Positions 18,169 through 27,208 of a DNA stretch of 64,000 nucleotides are shown piece by piece; position 1 is the stretch's first letter, and each line of letters begins with the position of its first letter. Origin of the DNA: Pseudogemmobacter bohemicus (lineage in GTDB: Bacteria; Pseudomonadota; Alphaproteobacteria; Rhodobacterales; Rhodobacteraceae); contig NZ_QNHG01000003.1 of NCBI RefSeq assembly GCF_003290025.1, forward strand, positions 210,435 to 274,434, read 5' to 3'. A program made the position numbers and the translations under genes. The notes under the pieces are model-generated. The model was not told the origin of the DNA. It saw only the letters and a program-made list of their open reading frames with translations, and searched no databases.

Positions 18169-19061
18169 TGGAACAGCCTCTGCAAAAACGCTCGACCGGG
18201 CGGTTGATGATCATCGGTTTCCTGTCGCCGACGATCCTGCTGCTCCTGTTCATGGTCGCCTATCCGATCATCAGTCTCGTCTATTACAGCTTTCACAATT
18301 TCTCGGCGATGCGGCCGGCGGATGGGATGACCTGGGCAGGTCTGGGCAACTACGAATATCTGCTGACAGATCGCGGCATCTGGCAGAGATTTGTTTTTAC
18401 CGGGAAATTCGTCTTCCTCTGTGTGACGATGCAGATGATCCTCGGGATCTTTGTCGGCTATCAGCTGCAAAAGACCTTCAAGGGGCGCGATTTCCTCTTC
18501 ACCGCTTTGATGCTGCCGATGATGCTTTCGCCGGTCGTGGCGGGGTTCCTGTGGCGCTATATGCTGAACGCCGAATGGGGGGTGGTGAATTACCTTCTGA
18601 CCGGGATCGGCCTGCCGAAGGTCGAATGGCTCAGCCAGGCGACGCCAGCCCTGTGGGCTGCCGCCGTGGTCGATACCTGGATGTGGACGCCCTTCATCGC
18701 GCTGCTCGCAACCGCCGCCTTCCGCGGCATCCCCGAGACGATCTATGAGGCCGCCGAAGTCGATGGCGCCAGCCCGGCCTATGTCTTCTTCCGCGTCACC
18801 CTGCCGATGTCGGCGCCGGTGCTGTTCATCGCGCTGATCCTGCGGCTGATCGACTGTTTCAAACAATATGACCTGTTTGTCGCCTTCACCGGCGGCGGCC
18901 CGGGGTCTTCGACCGAGACCGTCTCTTTCGCCGTCGCCAAGACCGCGTTCAGCTACTTTTACACCGGCGAGGCTTCGGCGCTGGCGGTGATCCTTTTGTG
19001 CATCATCATGGGGCTTGCAATGATCCTGGTGCGCCACCTCTCGAAGATGGGGGAACGCTGA
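18165..19061 (+). CDS. ABC transporter permease, MalF type
   Basis: The 298-residue protein has six membrane helices starting LMIIGFLSPTILLLLFMVAYPIISLVYYSF. The EAA motif is GIPETIYEAAEVDGASPAYVFFRVTLPMSAPVLF near residue 200. The start ATGATGGAACAG overlaps the preceding stop by 4 bp and has GGGAGGAA ahead of it. It forms the heterodimeric channel with the MalG-type permease. Confidence 0.92.
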   Translation: MMEQPLQKRSTGRLMIIGFLSPTILLLLFMVAYPIISLVYYSFHNFSAMRPADGMTWAGLGNYEYLLTDRGIWQRFVFTGKFVFLCVTMQMILGIFVGYQLQKTFKGRDFLFTALMLPMMLSPVVAGFLWRYMLNAEWGVVNYLLTGIGLPKVEWLSQATPALWAAAVVDTWMWTPFIALLATAAFRGIPETIYEAAEVDGASPAYVFFRVTLPMSAPVLFIALILRLIDCFKQYDLFVAFTGGGPGSSTETVSFAVAKTAFSYFYTGEASALAVILLCIIMGLAMILVRHLSKMGER

Positions 19062-20125
19062 TGGCGCGGATCGACCTGAAGGATCTGACCATTCGCTTTG
19101 GTGGGTTCACTGCGGTGGATAACGTCAACCTGACCGTGAATGACGGGGAATTTGCGGTCTATCTGGGGCCGTCCGGCTGCGGCAAGACCACCACGCTGCG
19201 GGCGATTGCCGGGCTGGAACAGGCGACGTCCGGAGATATCCTGTTTGACGGGAAACGGGTCAATGACCTGAAACCATCGGAGCGAAACATCGCGATGGTG
19301 TTCCAGTTCGTCTCGCTTTACCCGAACCTCTCGATTGCGGAAAACATCATCTTCCCGCTGAAGGCGCGCGGGATGGCAAAGGCTGAGATCGCACGCAAAC
19401 TCGACTGGGTCACCGGTGTGTTCAAACTGGGCGATGAGCTGAAACGCCGCCCCGCTGCGCTGCCGCCCGGCGCGCGGCAAAAGGTGGCGCTGGCGCGGGC
19501 GGTGATCCGCGACCCGGCGGTCCTGCTGCTTGATGAACCGCTCTCGGCGATTGATGAGCAATTCCGCGAGGAGATGCGGTGGGAGCTGGGCCATCTGCAA
19601 CGCGAACTCGGCGTGACCACGATCTACGTCACCCATGACCAGCGCGAGGCCATGTCGCTGGCGGATCGTATCGTCTTGATGAACCATTCGAAAATCGTCC
19701 AGGTGGCAGAGCCGGATCGCATCTTCTTCCAGCCATCTTCGGTGTTTGCGGGCCAGTTCATCGGGTCGCCGTCCATGAATCTGATCGACCTTGTCCCGGT
19801 TGCGGGGGGATTGCGGCTTGGGGACAGCCCGGTTGTTCTGTCGCAATCCGAACTGCCGCCCGGCATCACTGCGCGAGGCGCGGTGAAACTCGGCATCCGG
19901 CCCCGCGACCTGCGGCTCGTGTCGGGCGAAGGCCATGCGCTGGCGGTCGAGGATACTTTCTCGGTCGGGCGCGAGCGGTTCTTCACCTTCACGGTCAGCG
20001 ACCAGATCCTCCAGGGCACCGATCACCGCACGCAGCCGGGCGCAGGCAGCGTAACGCTCGTCCCCGAGGGGATGATGTTCTTCGACGCCGAAACCGGCCT
20101 GCGCATCACGGAGGCCGCCGCATGA
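19061..20125 (+). CDS. ABC transporter ATP-binding protein with an atypical signature motif
   Basis: The 354-residue MalK-type ATPase has Walker A GPSGCGKTTTLR near residue 37, Q-loop MVFQFVSLYPNLSIAENI, Walker B AVLLLDEPLSAIDE and H-loop YVTHDQREAMSLADRI. The ABC signature, normally LSGGQ, reads LPPGARQKVALARAV. A C-terminal TOBE-like domain follows (LGIRPRDLRL). A second, canonical ATPase follows with a 4-bp overlap, so the two probably form an asymmetric dimer, as in glycerol or some polyol importers. The ATG directly follows the permease stop. Confidence 0.92.
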   Translation: MARIDLKDLTIRFGGFTAVDNVNLTVNDGEFAVYLGPSGCGKTTTLRAIAGLEQATSGDILFDGKRVNDLKPSERNIAMVFQFVSLYPNLSIAENIIFPLKARGMAKAEIARKLDWVTGVFKLGDELKRRPAALPPGARQKVALARAVIRDPAVLLLDEPLSAIDEQFREEMRWELGHLQRELGVTTIYVTHDQREAMSLADRIVLMNHSKIVQVAEPDRIFFQPSSVFAGQFIGSPSMNLIDLVPVAGGLRLGDSPVVLSQSELPPGITARGAVKLGIRPRDLRLVSGEGHALAVEDTFSVGRERFFTFTVSDQILQGTDHRTQPGAGSVTLVPEGMMFFDAETGLRITEAAA

Positions 20126-21204
20126 GCGCGATGCTGGAACTGAAAGGCGTTACAAAGGCTTACAAGGGCAAGCAAGCTTTGCGCGGCATTGACCTGTCGG
20201 TCGAGGATGGGGAAATCCTCGCTCTGCTGGGGCCGACCGGGGCGGGGAAAAGCTCGACGCTGCTGACCAGTGCCGGGCTGGTGGAGCCGGATCGCGGCAC
20301 GGTCCATCTGGCGGGGCGCGATGTGACAGAAGCCGAGGCGTCCTCGCGCGATGTGGCGGTGGTGTTCGAGGGGTTCAACCTGCTGCCGGTCCTCAACGTG
20401 CGCGACAATATCGCCTTCGCGCTGCGCTCTCCGAAATATCGCGAGGCGGAGGCCGAGATTGCCACCCGCGTTTCGCGCACGGCGGAACTGCTCAGGATCG
20501 GACATCTGCTGGACCGCGACACCGGTACGCTCTCGGGTGGCGAGAAGCAGCGGGTTTCCATCGCCCGGGCGCTGGTCCGGCGGCCAAAGCTCTATCTGCT
20601 CGACGAGCCGCTTTCGGCGCTGGATCTGAAACTGCGCGAGGGGCTCAGGGCGGAACTCAGACAGATCCACCGCGAGCATGGCACCACCATGCTTTACGCC
20701 ACGCATGACTATCACGGTGCCATCGCAATTGCCGACCGCATTGCCATCATAAATGACGGGCGCGTGCTGCAGACCGGTCGCGTCGACGACATCTATGCCC
20801 GCCCCGCCGATGCCTTTGTGGGCAGGCTGATCGGCAGCCCCTCGATGGCGTTTTTTGAGGCGGAAATCTCTGGAGGAGGCGTGACTGTGCCCGGCTGGGA
20901 AAGCCCGCTGGATCTGGCGCGGTTCGGAGTGACAAGGGCGCAAGGCCCGGTCACCCTGGGCCTCTGGCCCGAGGATATCGAACTCGGCGACCTGGGCCAT
21001 GAGGGCCGCATCTATGCGCTCGACAATCGCGGCTATGAGGCGGCGGTGCAGATCGAAACCCAGGCCGGCATGTTTCGCAAAGTGCTGGAGGGCGGGCCGG
21101 TGCCTGTGCAGGGCGAAACCATCCGCTTCCGCCCGAAACAAGGGGCAGGGTTCCTGTTCGACCGGATCACGGGCGCTTTGGTCTCACACCAGGAGGGCAG
21201 ATGA
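20122..21204 (+). CDS. ABC transporter ATP-binding protein, canonical partner
   Basis: The 360-residue MalK-type ATPase has Walker A GPTGAGKSSTLLTSAG, Q-loop VVFEGFNLLPVLNVRDNI (Glu where Gln is usual), signature LSGGEKQRVSIARALVR, Walker B LYLLDEPLSALDLKL and H-loop YATHDYHGAIAIADRI. C-terminal TOBE-like segment LGLWPEDIELGDLG. The intact signature here complements the altered one in the preceding ATPase. Overlaps its neighbours by 4 bp on both sides. Confidence 0.92.
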   Translation: MSAMLELKGVTKAYKGKQALRGIDLSVEDGEILALLGPTGAGKSSTLLTSAGLVEPDRGTVHLAGRDVTEAEASSRDVAVVFEGFNLLPVLNVRDNIAFALRSPKYREAEAEIATRVSRTAELLRIGHLLDRDTGTLSGGEKQRVSIARALVRRPKLYLLDEPLSALDLKLREGLRAELRQIHREHGTTMLYATHDYHGAIAIADRIAIINDGRVLQTGRVDDIYARPADAFVGRLIGSPSMAFFEAEISGGGVTVPGWESPLDLARFGVTRAQGPVTLGLWPEDIELGDLGHEGRIYALDNRGYEAAVQIETQAGMFRKVLEGGPVPVQGETIRFRPKQGAGFLFDRITGALVSHQEGR

Positions 21205-21383
21205 ACACGCTTTACCGCATCGCCAGCGGGCTGATCATCCTGGGCTTCCTGATGCTCTGCCAGCCCTTCACCCATGATCTTTTCGTCATCGGATTTCCGG
21301 TGCTTCTGATCGGGGTGATCCTGTTTATGATCCTGGACCATATTCCCGAAAGACCGCCTGCCCAGGAGGAGAAAAATGGCTAA
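21201..21383 (+). CDS. 60-residue membrane protein in the ABC operon
   Basis: The protein has two hydrophobic segments, YRIASGLIILGFLMLCQPF and LFVIGFPVLLIGVILFMIL, and a short charged tail PERPPAQEEKNG. It starts within the ABC ATPase stop (ATGA) after GGAGGGCAG and overlaps dhaK by 8 bp, so it is translated with the operon. Small membrane proteins occur in other polyol ABC operons with two ATPases. Its role is unknown; it may be a transporter subunit. Confidence 0.8.
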   Translation: MNTLYRIASGLIILGFLMLCQPFTHDLFVIGFPVLLIGVILFMILDHIPERPPAQEEKNG

Positions 21384-22389
21384 ACCGATCAAGAAAATCC
21401 TGAACGACCCGCGTCGCGCAGTGGATGAGATGCTGGACGGGCTGGTGCTGGCCTCGGATGGGCGGACAAAGCGGCTGGCCGTTGATGCTATCGTGAAGTC
21501 GGAAATTCCCGACGGCAAGGTCGCGCTGCTGATCGGTGGCGGCTCGGGGCATGAGCCTTTGTTCCACGGCTTTATCGGCGAGAATATGGGGGATGGCGCC
21601 GCCTGCGGGCAGTTCTTTGCCGCCCCCTCGCCACATATCGTTTACGAAGCCGCAAAGGCGGTGCATCGCGGCAAGGGCATCTTGTTCCTGTATGGTAACT
21701 ATGCCGGCGACAATATGAATTTCGACATCGGTGCCGAGATGCTGGCCGATGAAGGGGTCGAGGTCCGCACCGTTCGCGTGACCGATGACGTTGCAGCAGC
21801 CCCCCCCGAGCGGATGCATGACCGGCGCGGCATTGCGGGCGATCTGTTGATGATCCGGGTGGTCGGGGCGGCTGCGGCGCATCTGGACAGGCTGGACGAG
21901 GTCGAGCGCGTCGCGAAAAAGGCGATGGCGGGGCTCAGGTCGATGGGGGTCGCGGTGCTTGCGGGTTCCATCCCCGAGACCGGCAAGCTGACCTTCGATC
22001 TTGCCGATGACGAGATCGAGATCGGCATGGGCGCGCATGGCGAGGCGGGGATTTCGCGGCAAAAGCTCGGCACCGCCGATGAGATCACCGATCAGATGAT
22101 GGAAAAGATCCTTGCCGATCTGCCCTTCCAGGCCGGCGACGAGGTGGCGCTGCTGATCAACAATCTCGGCGCGACGACGATGATGGAGATGCTGGTTGTG
22201 AACCGCCGCGTCCGTCAGATTCTGGCAGAGCGCGGCATCACGGTGCATCGCTCGGATGTCGGCACCTGGGTCACCTCGCAGGAGATGGCGGGGCTGTCGA
22301 TCTCGCTGATGCGGCTGGATGGCGAACTGAAACGCTATCTCGACATGCCCAGCCGCTCTGTCGGCTATTCCAGCCTGGAGGTGAAGTGA
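21376..22389 (+). CDS. dhaK: Dihydroxyacetone kinase, DhaK-like substrate-binding subunit
   Basis: The 337-residue protein matches DhaK over its length: RLAVDAIVKSEIPDGKVALLIGGGSGHEPLFHGFIGENMGDGAACGQ, FLYGNYAGDNMNFDIGAEML, and the His that binds substrate covalently in IGMGAHGEAGISR. DhaK forms a hemiaminal with dihydroxyacetone or longer ketoses, which DhaL phosphorylates. No DhaM phosphotransferase subunit is present, so ATP rather than PEP is the likely donor. The pairing with an LsrF-like enzyme and a ketose-phosphate aldolase suggests a substrate larger than dihydroxyacetone. Confidence 0.9.
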   Translation: MAKPIKKILNDPRRAVDEMLDGLVLASDGRTKRLAVDAIVKSEIPDGKVALLIGGGSGHEPLFHGFIGENMGDGAACGQFFAAPSPHIVYEAAKAVHRGKGILFLYGNYAGDNMNFDIGAEMLADEGVEVRTVRVTDDVAAAPPERMHDRRGIAGDLLMIRVVGAAAAHLDRLDEVERVAKKAMAGLRSMGVAVLAGSIPETGKLTFDLADDEIEIGMGAHGEAGISRQKLGTADEITDQMMEKILADLPFQAGDEVALLINNLGATTMMEMLVVNRRVRQILAERGITVHRSDVGTWVTSQEMAGLSISLMRLDGELKRYLDMPSRSVGYSSLEVK

Positions 22390-23006
22390 TGCGCGTGGAT
22401 GACGAGCGCGCGGCGGAAATGCTGCTGGCGGTGGCGCGGGCGGTGCTCGACCGCGTCGATGACCTGACCGATGCCGATCTGGCGATTGGCGATGGCGATC
22501 ACGGTATCGGTATGCGGCGCGGCTTTGAGGCGGTGGAACTGGTGCTGGAAAACCCGCCCTCAGGCATTGATGGCGTGTTCAAGGCCGCCGGCATGGCGAT
22601 CATGTCGAATACCGGCGGTGCGGCGGGGGCGGTGTTCGGCTCGGTCTTCACCTCTGGCGCTGCGGCCTTCGCAGCCCAGGAGGAGATCACGCCCGAGGGG
22701 TTTGTGGAATTCCTGACTGCGGCCCAGGGGGCAGTGCAGCGCCGGGGCGGGGTGGCGGAAGGGGCGAAGACGATGCTCGACGCGCTGGCCCCGGCGGCGC
22801 GGGCGGCGGCGGGGGCCAGCGATCTGAAAACGGCAACGGCGGCAGCGGCAGAGGCCGCCTTGCAGGGCGTCGAGGCGACGAAAGCGATGATCGCCACCAC
22901 CGGCAAGGCGCGCTCCCTGGGGGAACGCTCGGTCGGGCATCCCGATCCCGGGGCGATTTCGATGAGCATCATTCTTGGTGCAATGCGCGACTACGTCGCC
23001 GGCTGA
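22389..23006 (+). CDS. dhaL: Dihydroxyacetone kinase, DhaL-like nucleotide-binding subunit
   Basis: The 205-residue all-helical protein has the ADP/Mg motif DADLAIGDGDHGIGMRRGFEAV near residues 25-45 with the three aspartates, GGAAGAVFGSVFTSGAAAF, and GARS-like LGERSVGHPDPGAISMSIIL at the C terminus. The DhaL subunit caps the DhaK active site and delivers phosphate. The ATG overlaps the dhaK stop by one base; GGAGGTG precedes it. A GTG one codon earlier is an alternative. Confidence 0.9.
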   Translation: MRVDDERAAEMLLAVARAVLDRVDDLTDADLAIGDGDHGIGMRRGFEAVELVLENPPSGIDGVFKAAGMAIMSNTGGAAGAVFGSVFTSGAAAFAAQEEITPEGFVEFLTAAQGAVQRRGGVAEGAKTMLDALAPAARAAAGASDLKTATAAAAEAALQGVEATKAMIATTGKARSLGERSVGHPDPGAISMSIILGAMRDYVAG

Positions 23007-23027
23007 GCGGCCGCAGGGGAGGGTAAC

Positions 23028-23915
23028 ATGGCGGATCTTGACGATATCAAAGACGGCAAGGACTGGGGCGCTGATCGCCCCGCCGACACCAGCCGGTTCT
23101 TCCTGAAAGGGGCGGCGCATTACGACTGGGGGATGAAGGCGCGGCTGTCGCAGATCTTCCGCCCCGAGACAGGGCGCACGGTGATGCTGGCCTTTGATCA
23201 CGGCTATTTCCAGGGGCCGACCACCGGGCTGGAACGGATCGACCTGACCATTGCGCCGCTGGCACCCTATGCCGATGTGCTGATGTGCACGCGGGGGGGC
23301 TTGCGCAGTTCGATTCCGCCCGAGGCGCGGCGCCCGATTGTGCTGCGCTGCTCGGCCGGGAACTCGATCCTGACAGAGCTGTCGAATGAGCTGGTGGGCG
23401 TCGAGATCGACGATGCGATCCGGCTCGGCGCCAGCGCCATGGCGGCGCAGATCTATATCGGCGCCGAGTATGAGCATAAATCCATCGCCAATGTGGTGAA
23501 GCTGATCGACACAGGCACAAGATACGGTATCCCGACCATGGCTGTTACCGGGGTCGGCACCAATATGGCGCGCGACGCGCGCTATTTCGGCCTTGCGACC
23601 CGGATCGCCGCCGAGATCGGGGCGCAATTCGTCAAAAGCTATTACACCGATGAGGGGTTCGAGCGGATCACCCTTGGCTGCCCGGTGCCCATCGTGATTG
23701 CCGGCGGCAAGAAACTCCCCGAGGCGGAGGCGCTGGAAATGGCCTGGCGCGCCATCGACCAGGGCGCGGCGGGGGTGGATATGGGTCGCAATGTCTTCCA
23801 GTCCTCTGATCCGGTGGCGATGCTGAAGGCGCTGGCGGGCGTGGTGCATGAGGGCCGCTCCGGCGCCGAGGGCTATGAGATGTTCCGCGATCTGGCAAAG
23901 CGAAAACCCGCCTGA
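23028..23915 (+). CDS. lsrF: LsrF-like 3-hydroxy-5-phosphonooxypentane-2,4-dione thiolase / class I aldolase
   Basis: The 295-residue TIM-barrel enzyme begins [14 protein letters not shown], nearly identical to the start of Escherichia coli LsrF, and keeps [63 protein letters not shown] (Schiff-base Lys) and [41 protein letters not shown]. In E. coli it moves the acetyl group of phospho-AI-2 to CoA. No lsrK, lsrB or lsrACD genes are here; a DhaK/L kinase precedes it instead. It may act on a related phosphorylated diketone or as an aldolase. Confidence 0.88.
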   Translation: MADLDDIKDGKDWGADRPADTSRFFLKGAAHYDWGMKARLSQIFRPETGRTVMLAFDHGYFQGPTTGLERIDLTIAPLAPYADVLMCTRGGLRSSIPPEARRPIVLRCSAGNSILTELSNELVGVEIDDAIRLGASAMAAQIYIGAEYEHKSIANVVKLIDTGTRYGIPTMAVTGVGTNMARDARYFGLATRIAAEIGAQFVKSYYTDEGFERITLGCPVPIVIAGGKKLPEAEALEMAWRAIDQGAAGVDMGRNVFQSSDPVAMLKALAGVVHEGRSGAEGYEMFRDLAKRKPA

Positions 23916-24020
23916 AACGGGTCCTCTGACACCCGGGCTGCCTGCGGTTCAATCAAATGCAATTCAATCACGGGCGATCCTTTCGCCCGCCGGCCGGGCT
24001 TTGCCCGGGGGAGGCGTCAC

Positions 24021-25967
24021 ATGCGAAATCTCTGGGATGAGAAGGCCGCTTCCGACCTGAACGGGCTGGGCTTGCGGGCATATTCCTCGCGGCTGATCGG
24101 CCAGGACCCGGCGTTGGTGCTGCATGGCGGCGGCAATACCTCATGGAAGGGAGAGGCGCGTGATCTTTTCGGCCGGGCGGTGCCGGCGATCTGGGTCAAG
24201 GCCTCGGGATTCGATCTGGGCAGGATGGGTGCAGAAGGGTTCACCGCGCTGGACCTTGCGCCGCTCCTTGCGCTGGCGGAGCTTGGGCACCTCGCGGACA
24301 GCGATATGGTTGCGGCGGTGAAACGGGCGCGGCTTGACCCCGATGCGGCGCCGGCCTCGATCGAGGCGATTGTCCATGCGCTGATCCCGGCGGAATTCGT
24401 CGATCACTCGCATGCCGATGCGGTGCTCACGCTGTCGAATGCCGGTGGGCGGGCGCTGCTGGAGCGGGTTTACGGCGCGCGCGTGCTGATCCTGCCCTAT
24501 GTGAAACCGGGTTTTGACCTTGCCCGCCAGATCCGCGCGGCCCTGTCAGCCCCCGGTATCGCGGGGCGTGACGCGATCATTCTGGAACATCACGGAGTCT
24601 TCACCTGGGGGCCGACCGCGCGCGAGAGCTATGAGCGGATGATCGCGATCTGCGGCGCGGCCGAGGCCTGGATCGCGGCGAACCTTGCCCCTCTGCCCGA
24701 GGCGGCGGCGGTGCCGGAGCCCCTGGCCGTCGCGCGCCTGCGGGGCCTGGTTTGCCATGCGGCGGGGCGGGCGCTGATCTCGCTGCCCGCAGGGACGGTG
24801 CCTCCGGCTGAGGTCACCGCGCTGGCGGACCGCGCCCGGCATGGCACGCTGACCCCGGAACATGTGATCCATCTGAAGCCCTTCCCGATGCGTGTCGGGC
24901 CGGATGCGGCCGAAAGCCTCACACAGTTTGCCGCAGAGTATCGCGCCTATGTTGCCCGGGCTTCGAACCCGGATCTGATCCCGCTGCCCGATTACCCGCA
25001 TTGGGCGCTGACCCCGGATGGCGCGGCGCGCAGCTTTGGCCCGACCGCCGCACGCGCCAGGGTGGTGGCGGATGTCGCCCGCGCCAATATAGCAGCGCTG
25101 CGCCGCGCCGGGCAGATCGGCGCCTGGCAGGGTCTGACGGAAGCCCAGCTGCGCGATCTGGAATATTGGGAGCTGGAACAGGCAAAACTGAAACGTCTGC
25201 CCGCAGCGCCGGCACTGGCCGGACGCATCGCGGTGGTCAGCGGCGCCGCGGCGGGGATCGGTCGCGCCACCGCCGAGGCACTGGCGGCGGCGGGTGCTGT
25301 GGTGGTGGGGCTGGATGTCGATCCCGGCGTGCGCGACCATATGAACCGCGAGGGGTATGACAGCATCACCGCCGATCTGACCGATGAGATCGCCGTGGCC
25401 GCCGCGCTGGAACAGGTGGTCTCGGCCTGGGGCGGGCTGGATATCCTCGTCTCGAATGTGGGCATCTTCCGCGCCGGTGCGCCGGTCGAGACCCTGGGCG
25501 ATCAGGTCTGGGACGATACGCTGGCGGTCAATCTGACCTCGCATCGCAAGCTGTTGAAACAGGCGATCCCGTTTCTGCGCCATGGGTTTGACCCGTCGGT
25601 GGTCTTCATCGGCTCGCGCAATGTGGCGGCGCCGGGGCCGGGGGCGGCGGCCTATTCGGTCTCGAAAGCCGGGTTGACGCAGCTGATGCGGGTCGCGGCG
25701 CTGGAGCTGGCGCCCGAGGGGATCCGCGTGAATGCGATCCATCCGGATGCGGTGTTCGACACAAAACTCTGGACGCCGGAGGCGCTGGAGACCTCGGCCC
25801 GCCGCTATGGGCTGACGGTGGCAGAGTATAAATCACGCAATCTGATGCGGGCCGAAGTGCGCTCGAATGACGTGGCCCGCGCGGTGCTGGCTCTGGTCGA
25901 TGGCAGTTTCCCCCGCACCACCGGTGCGCAGATTCCTGTCGATGGCGGCAATGATCGCGTGATCTGA
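24021..25967 (+). CDS. Bifunctional class II aldolase / short-chain dehydrogenase
   Basis: The 648-residue fusion has residues about 1-390 as a class II aldolase (HGGGNTSWKGEA, AEFVDHSHADAVLTLSNAGGRALLERVYG, and LEHHGVFTWGPTA with the zinc histidines) and about 400-648 as an SDR (VVSGAAAGIGRATAEALAAAGAVVVGLD Rossmann motif, NVGIFRAG, and YSVSKAGLTQ with catalytic Tyr-Lys). Such fusions cleave rhamnulose-1-phosphate-type ketose phosphates and oxidise the lactaldehyde-like product. Last gene of the operon, 105 bp after lsrF; GGGGGAGG follows a small hairpin (CCGGGCTTTGCCCGG). Confidence 0.9.
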   Translation: MRNLWDEKAASDLNGLGLRAYSSRLIGQDPALVLHGGGNTSWKGEARDLFGRAVPAIWVKASGFDLGRMGAEGFTALDLAPLLALAELGHLADSDMVAAVKRARLDPDAAPASIEAIVHALIPAEFVDHSHADAVLTLSNAGGRALLERVYGARVLILPYVKPGFDLARQIRAALSAPGIAGRDAIILEHHGVFTWGPTARESYERMIAICGAAEAWIAANLAPLPEAAAVPEPLAVARLRGLVCHAAGRALISLPAGTVPPAEVTALADRARHGTLTPEHVIHLKPFPMRVGPDAAESLTQFAAEYRAYVARASNPDLIPLPDYPHWALTPDGAARSFGPTAARARVVADVARANIAALRRAGQIGAWQGLTEAQLRDLEYWELEQAKLKRLPAAPALAGRIAVVSGAAAGIGRATAEALAAAGAVVVGLDVDPGVRDHMNREGYDSITADLTDEIAVAAALEQVVSAWGGLDILVSNVGIFRAGAPVETLGDQVWDDTLAVNLTSHRKLLKQAIPFLRHGFDPSVVFIGSRNVAAPGPGAAAYSVSKAGLTQLMRVAALELAPEGIRVNAIHPDAVFDTKLWTPEALETSARRYGLTVAEYKSRNLMRAEVRSNDVARAVLALVDGSFPRTTGAQIPVDGGNDRVI

Positions 25968-26046
25968 TCCCGGTTTTCCTGTATCTGAAAGGAAGAGGGT
26001 CCGGCTTCTGCGGATCGGGTAGAATATTGTTCTCTTCTGTTGTTGC

Positions 26047-26115
26047 GTATATGCGAAGAGATGAATATACAAGCCTGAGCCGCCCGGCATGCCGGCGGTA
26101 TATGCAGAGATGAGG
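26047..26115 (+). promoter_or_regulatory. Repeated GTATATGC(A)GAGATGA elements before the persulfide-dioxygenase-like gene
   Basis: GTATATGCGAAGAGATGAATATAC (26047-26070) has dyad ends GTATAT/ATATAC. A second copy, GTATATGCAGAGATGAGG, is at 26098-26115 and runs into the ribosome site of the next gene. A direct repeat overlapping the start region suggests an operator for a sulfide-responsive repressor, but no regulator gene is nearby. Confidence 0.45.
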
Positions 26116-26120
26116 CAGAT

Positions 26121-26996
26121 ATGGCGTCGCGTCCCGAAGTGACCGGTTTTTACGAGGCGCGCACCGGTTCGGTGCAATATGTGGTGGCGGATCCGGCCCG
26201 GAAGGTCTGCGTCATCATCGACCCGGTGCTGGATTATGACGAGAAATCCGGCGCCACCGCCACCATCGAGGCAGACCGCATCCTCGCCTTCATCGCGGAA
26301 CGTGGCTACCGGCTTGACCAGATCCTCGACACCCATCCCCATGCCGACCATTTCTCGGCCGCCGATTACCTGAGCCGCAAGACCGGCGCGCCCACTGCGA
26401 TCGGGGCGAATGTCACAAAGGTTCAGGCGCTGTGGAACGGCTTTTACAACCGGGACCTTGCGGCGGATGGCTCGCAATGGGACCGGCTTTACGCCGGGGG
26501 GGATACTTTCCTGGTCGGGGATATCCCGGCCAGGGTGATGTTCTCGCCCGGCCATACCATGGCCTCGATCACCTGTGTGATTGGTGATGCGGCCTTTATC
26601 CATGATACGATCTTCATGCCCGATACCGGCACGGCGCGGGCGGATTTCCCCGGCGGCAGCGCGAAACTGCTGTGGCACTCGATCCAGGCGATCCTGGCGC
26701 TGCCCGATGCGACACGGCTTTTCACCGGCCATGATTACCGCCAGGGCGGGCGCAAGGAGGCCTGGGAATCCTCAGTCGCCGAACAGAAGGCCAGCAATAT
26801 CCACCTCTCGAAATACAAGACCGAGGCCGAATTCGTGGCTGTCCGCGAGGCGCGCGATGCGACTTTGCCGATGCCAAAGCTGATCCTGCATGCTTTGCAG
26901 GTGAACACCAATGCCGGGCGCCTGCCCGAGCCGGAATCGAATGGCACCCGCTATCTGAAGATCCCGCTCGATCTGTTCAAAACCGCCTGGGAGTGA
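26121..26996 (+). CDS. MBL-fold metallo-hydrolase, persulfide-dioxygenase (Blh/ETHE1-like)
   Basis: The 291-residue metallo-beta-lactamase fold has the metal motif DTHPHADHFSAADYL near residue 75, further ligands in SPGHTMASITCV and HDTIFMPDTGTARADFPGG, and LFTGHDY near 205. The DxGTARADFPGG signature fits the Blh/ETHE1 branch that oxidises glutathione persulfide to sulfite. Neighbours encode a DUF2892 protein, two YeeE/YedE-type sulfur transport proteins and a SulP transporter, the usual sulfide-detoxification set. No BigR/SqrR-type regulator is in the window. Confidence 0.88.
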   Translation: MASRPEVTGFYEARTGSVQYVVADPARKVCVIIDPVLDYDEKSGATATIEADRILAFIAERGYRLDQILDTHPHADHFSAADYLSRKTGAPTAIGANVTKVQALWNGFYNRDLAADGSQWDRLYAGGDTFLVGDIPARVMFSPGHTMASITCVIGDAAFIHDTIFMPDTGTARADFPGGSAKLLWHSIQAILALPDATRLFTGHDYRQGGRKEAWESSVAEQKASNIHLSKYKTEAEFVAVREARDATLPMPKLILHALQVNTNAGRLPEPESNGTRYLKIPLDLFKTAWE

Positions 26997-27001
26997 CCGT
27001 C

Positions 27002-27208
27002 ATGCCTCTCAATATCGGTGCGACCGACCGCCTTATCGGCCTGGTTGCCGGCGTCATCCTGCTGGCGGTTGCGATCTTTGCCGGCCCCGGCGGCATCTGG
27101 CCCTGGCTGATCGGCGCGGTGGGGCTGGTGGCGCTGGCAACCGCGGCTTTCCGTTACTGCCCGCTTTACACCCTTTTGGGGATCAATACCTGCGGGCTGC
27201 AGCGGTGA
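27002..27208 (+). CDS. DUF2892 small membrane protein
   Basis: The 68-residue protein has two hydrophobic segments (LIGLVAGVILLAVAIFAGPGG and WPWLIGAVGLVALATAAFRYC) and the DUF2892 ending CPLYTLLGINTCGLQR with paired Cys. Such proteins accompany rhodanese or persulfide dioxygenase genes. A GTG at 26993 overlapping the upstream stop is an alternative start. The stop overlaps the next GTG start. Confidence 0.8.
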   Translation: MPLNIGATDRLIGLVAGVILLAVAIFAGPGGIWPWLIGAVGLVALATAAFRYCPLYTLLGINTCGLQR

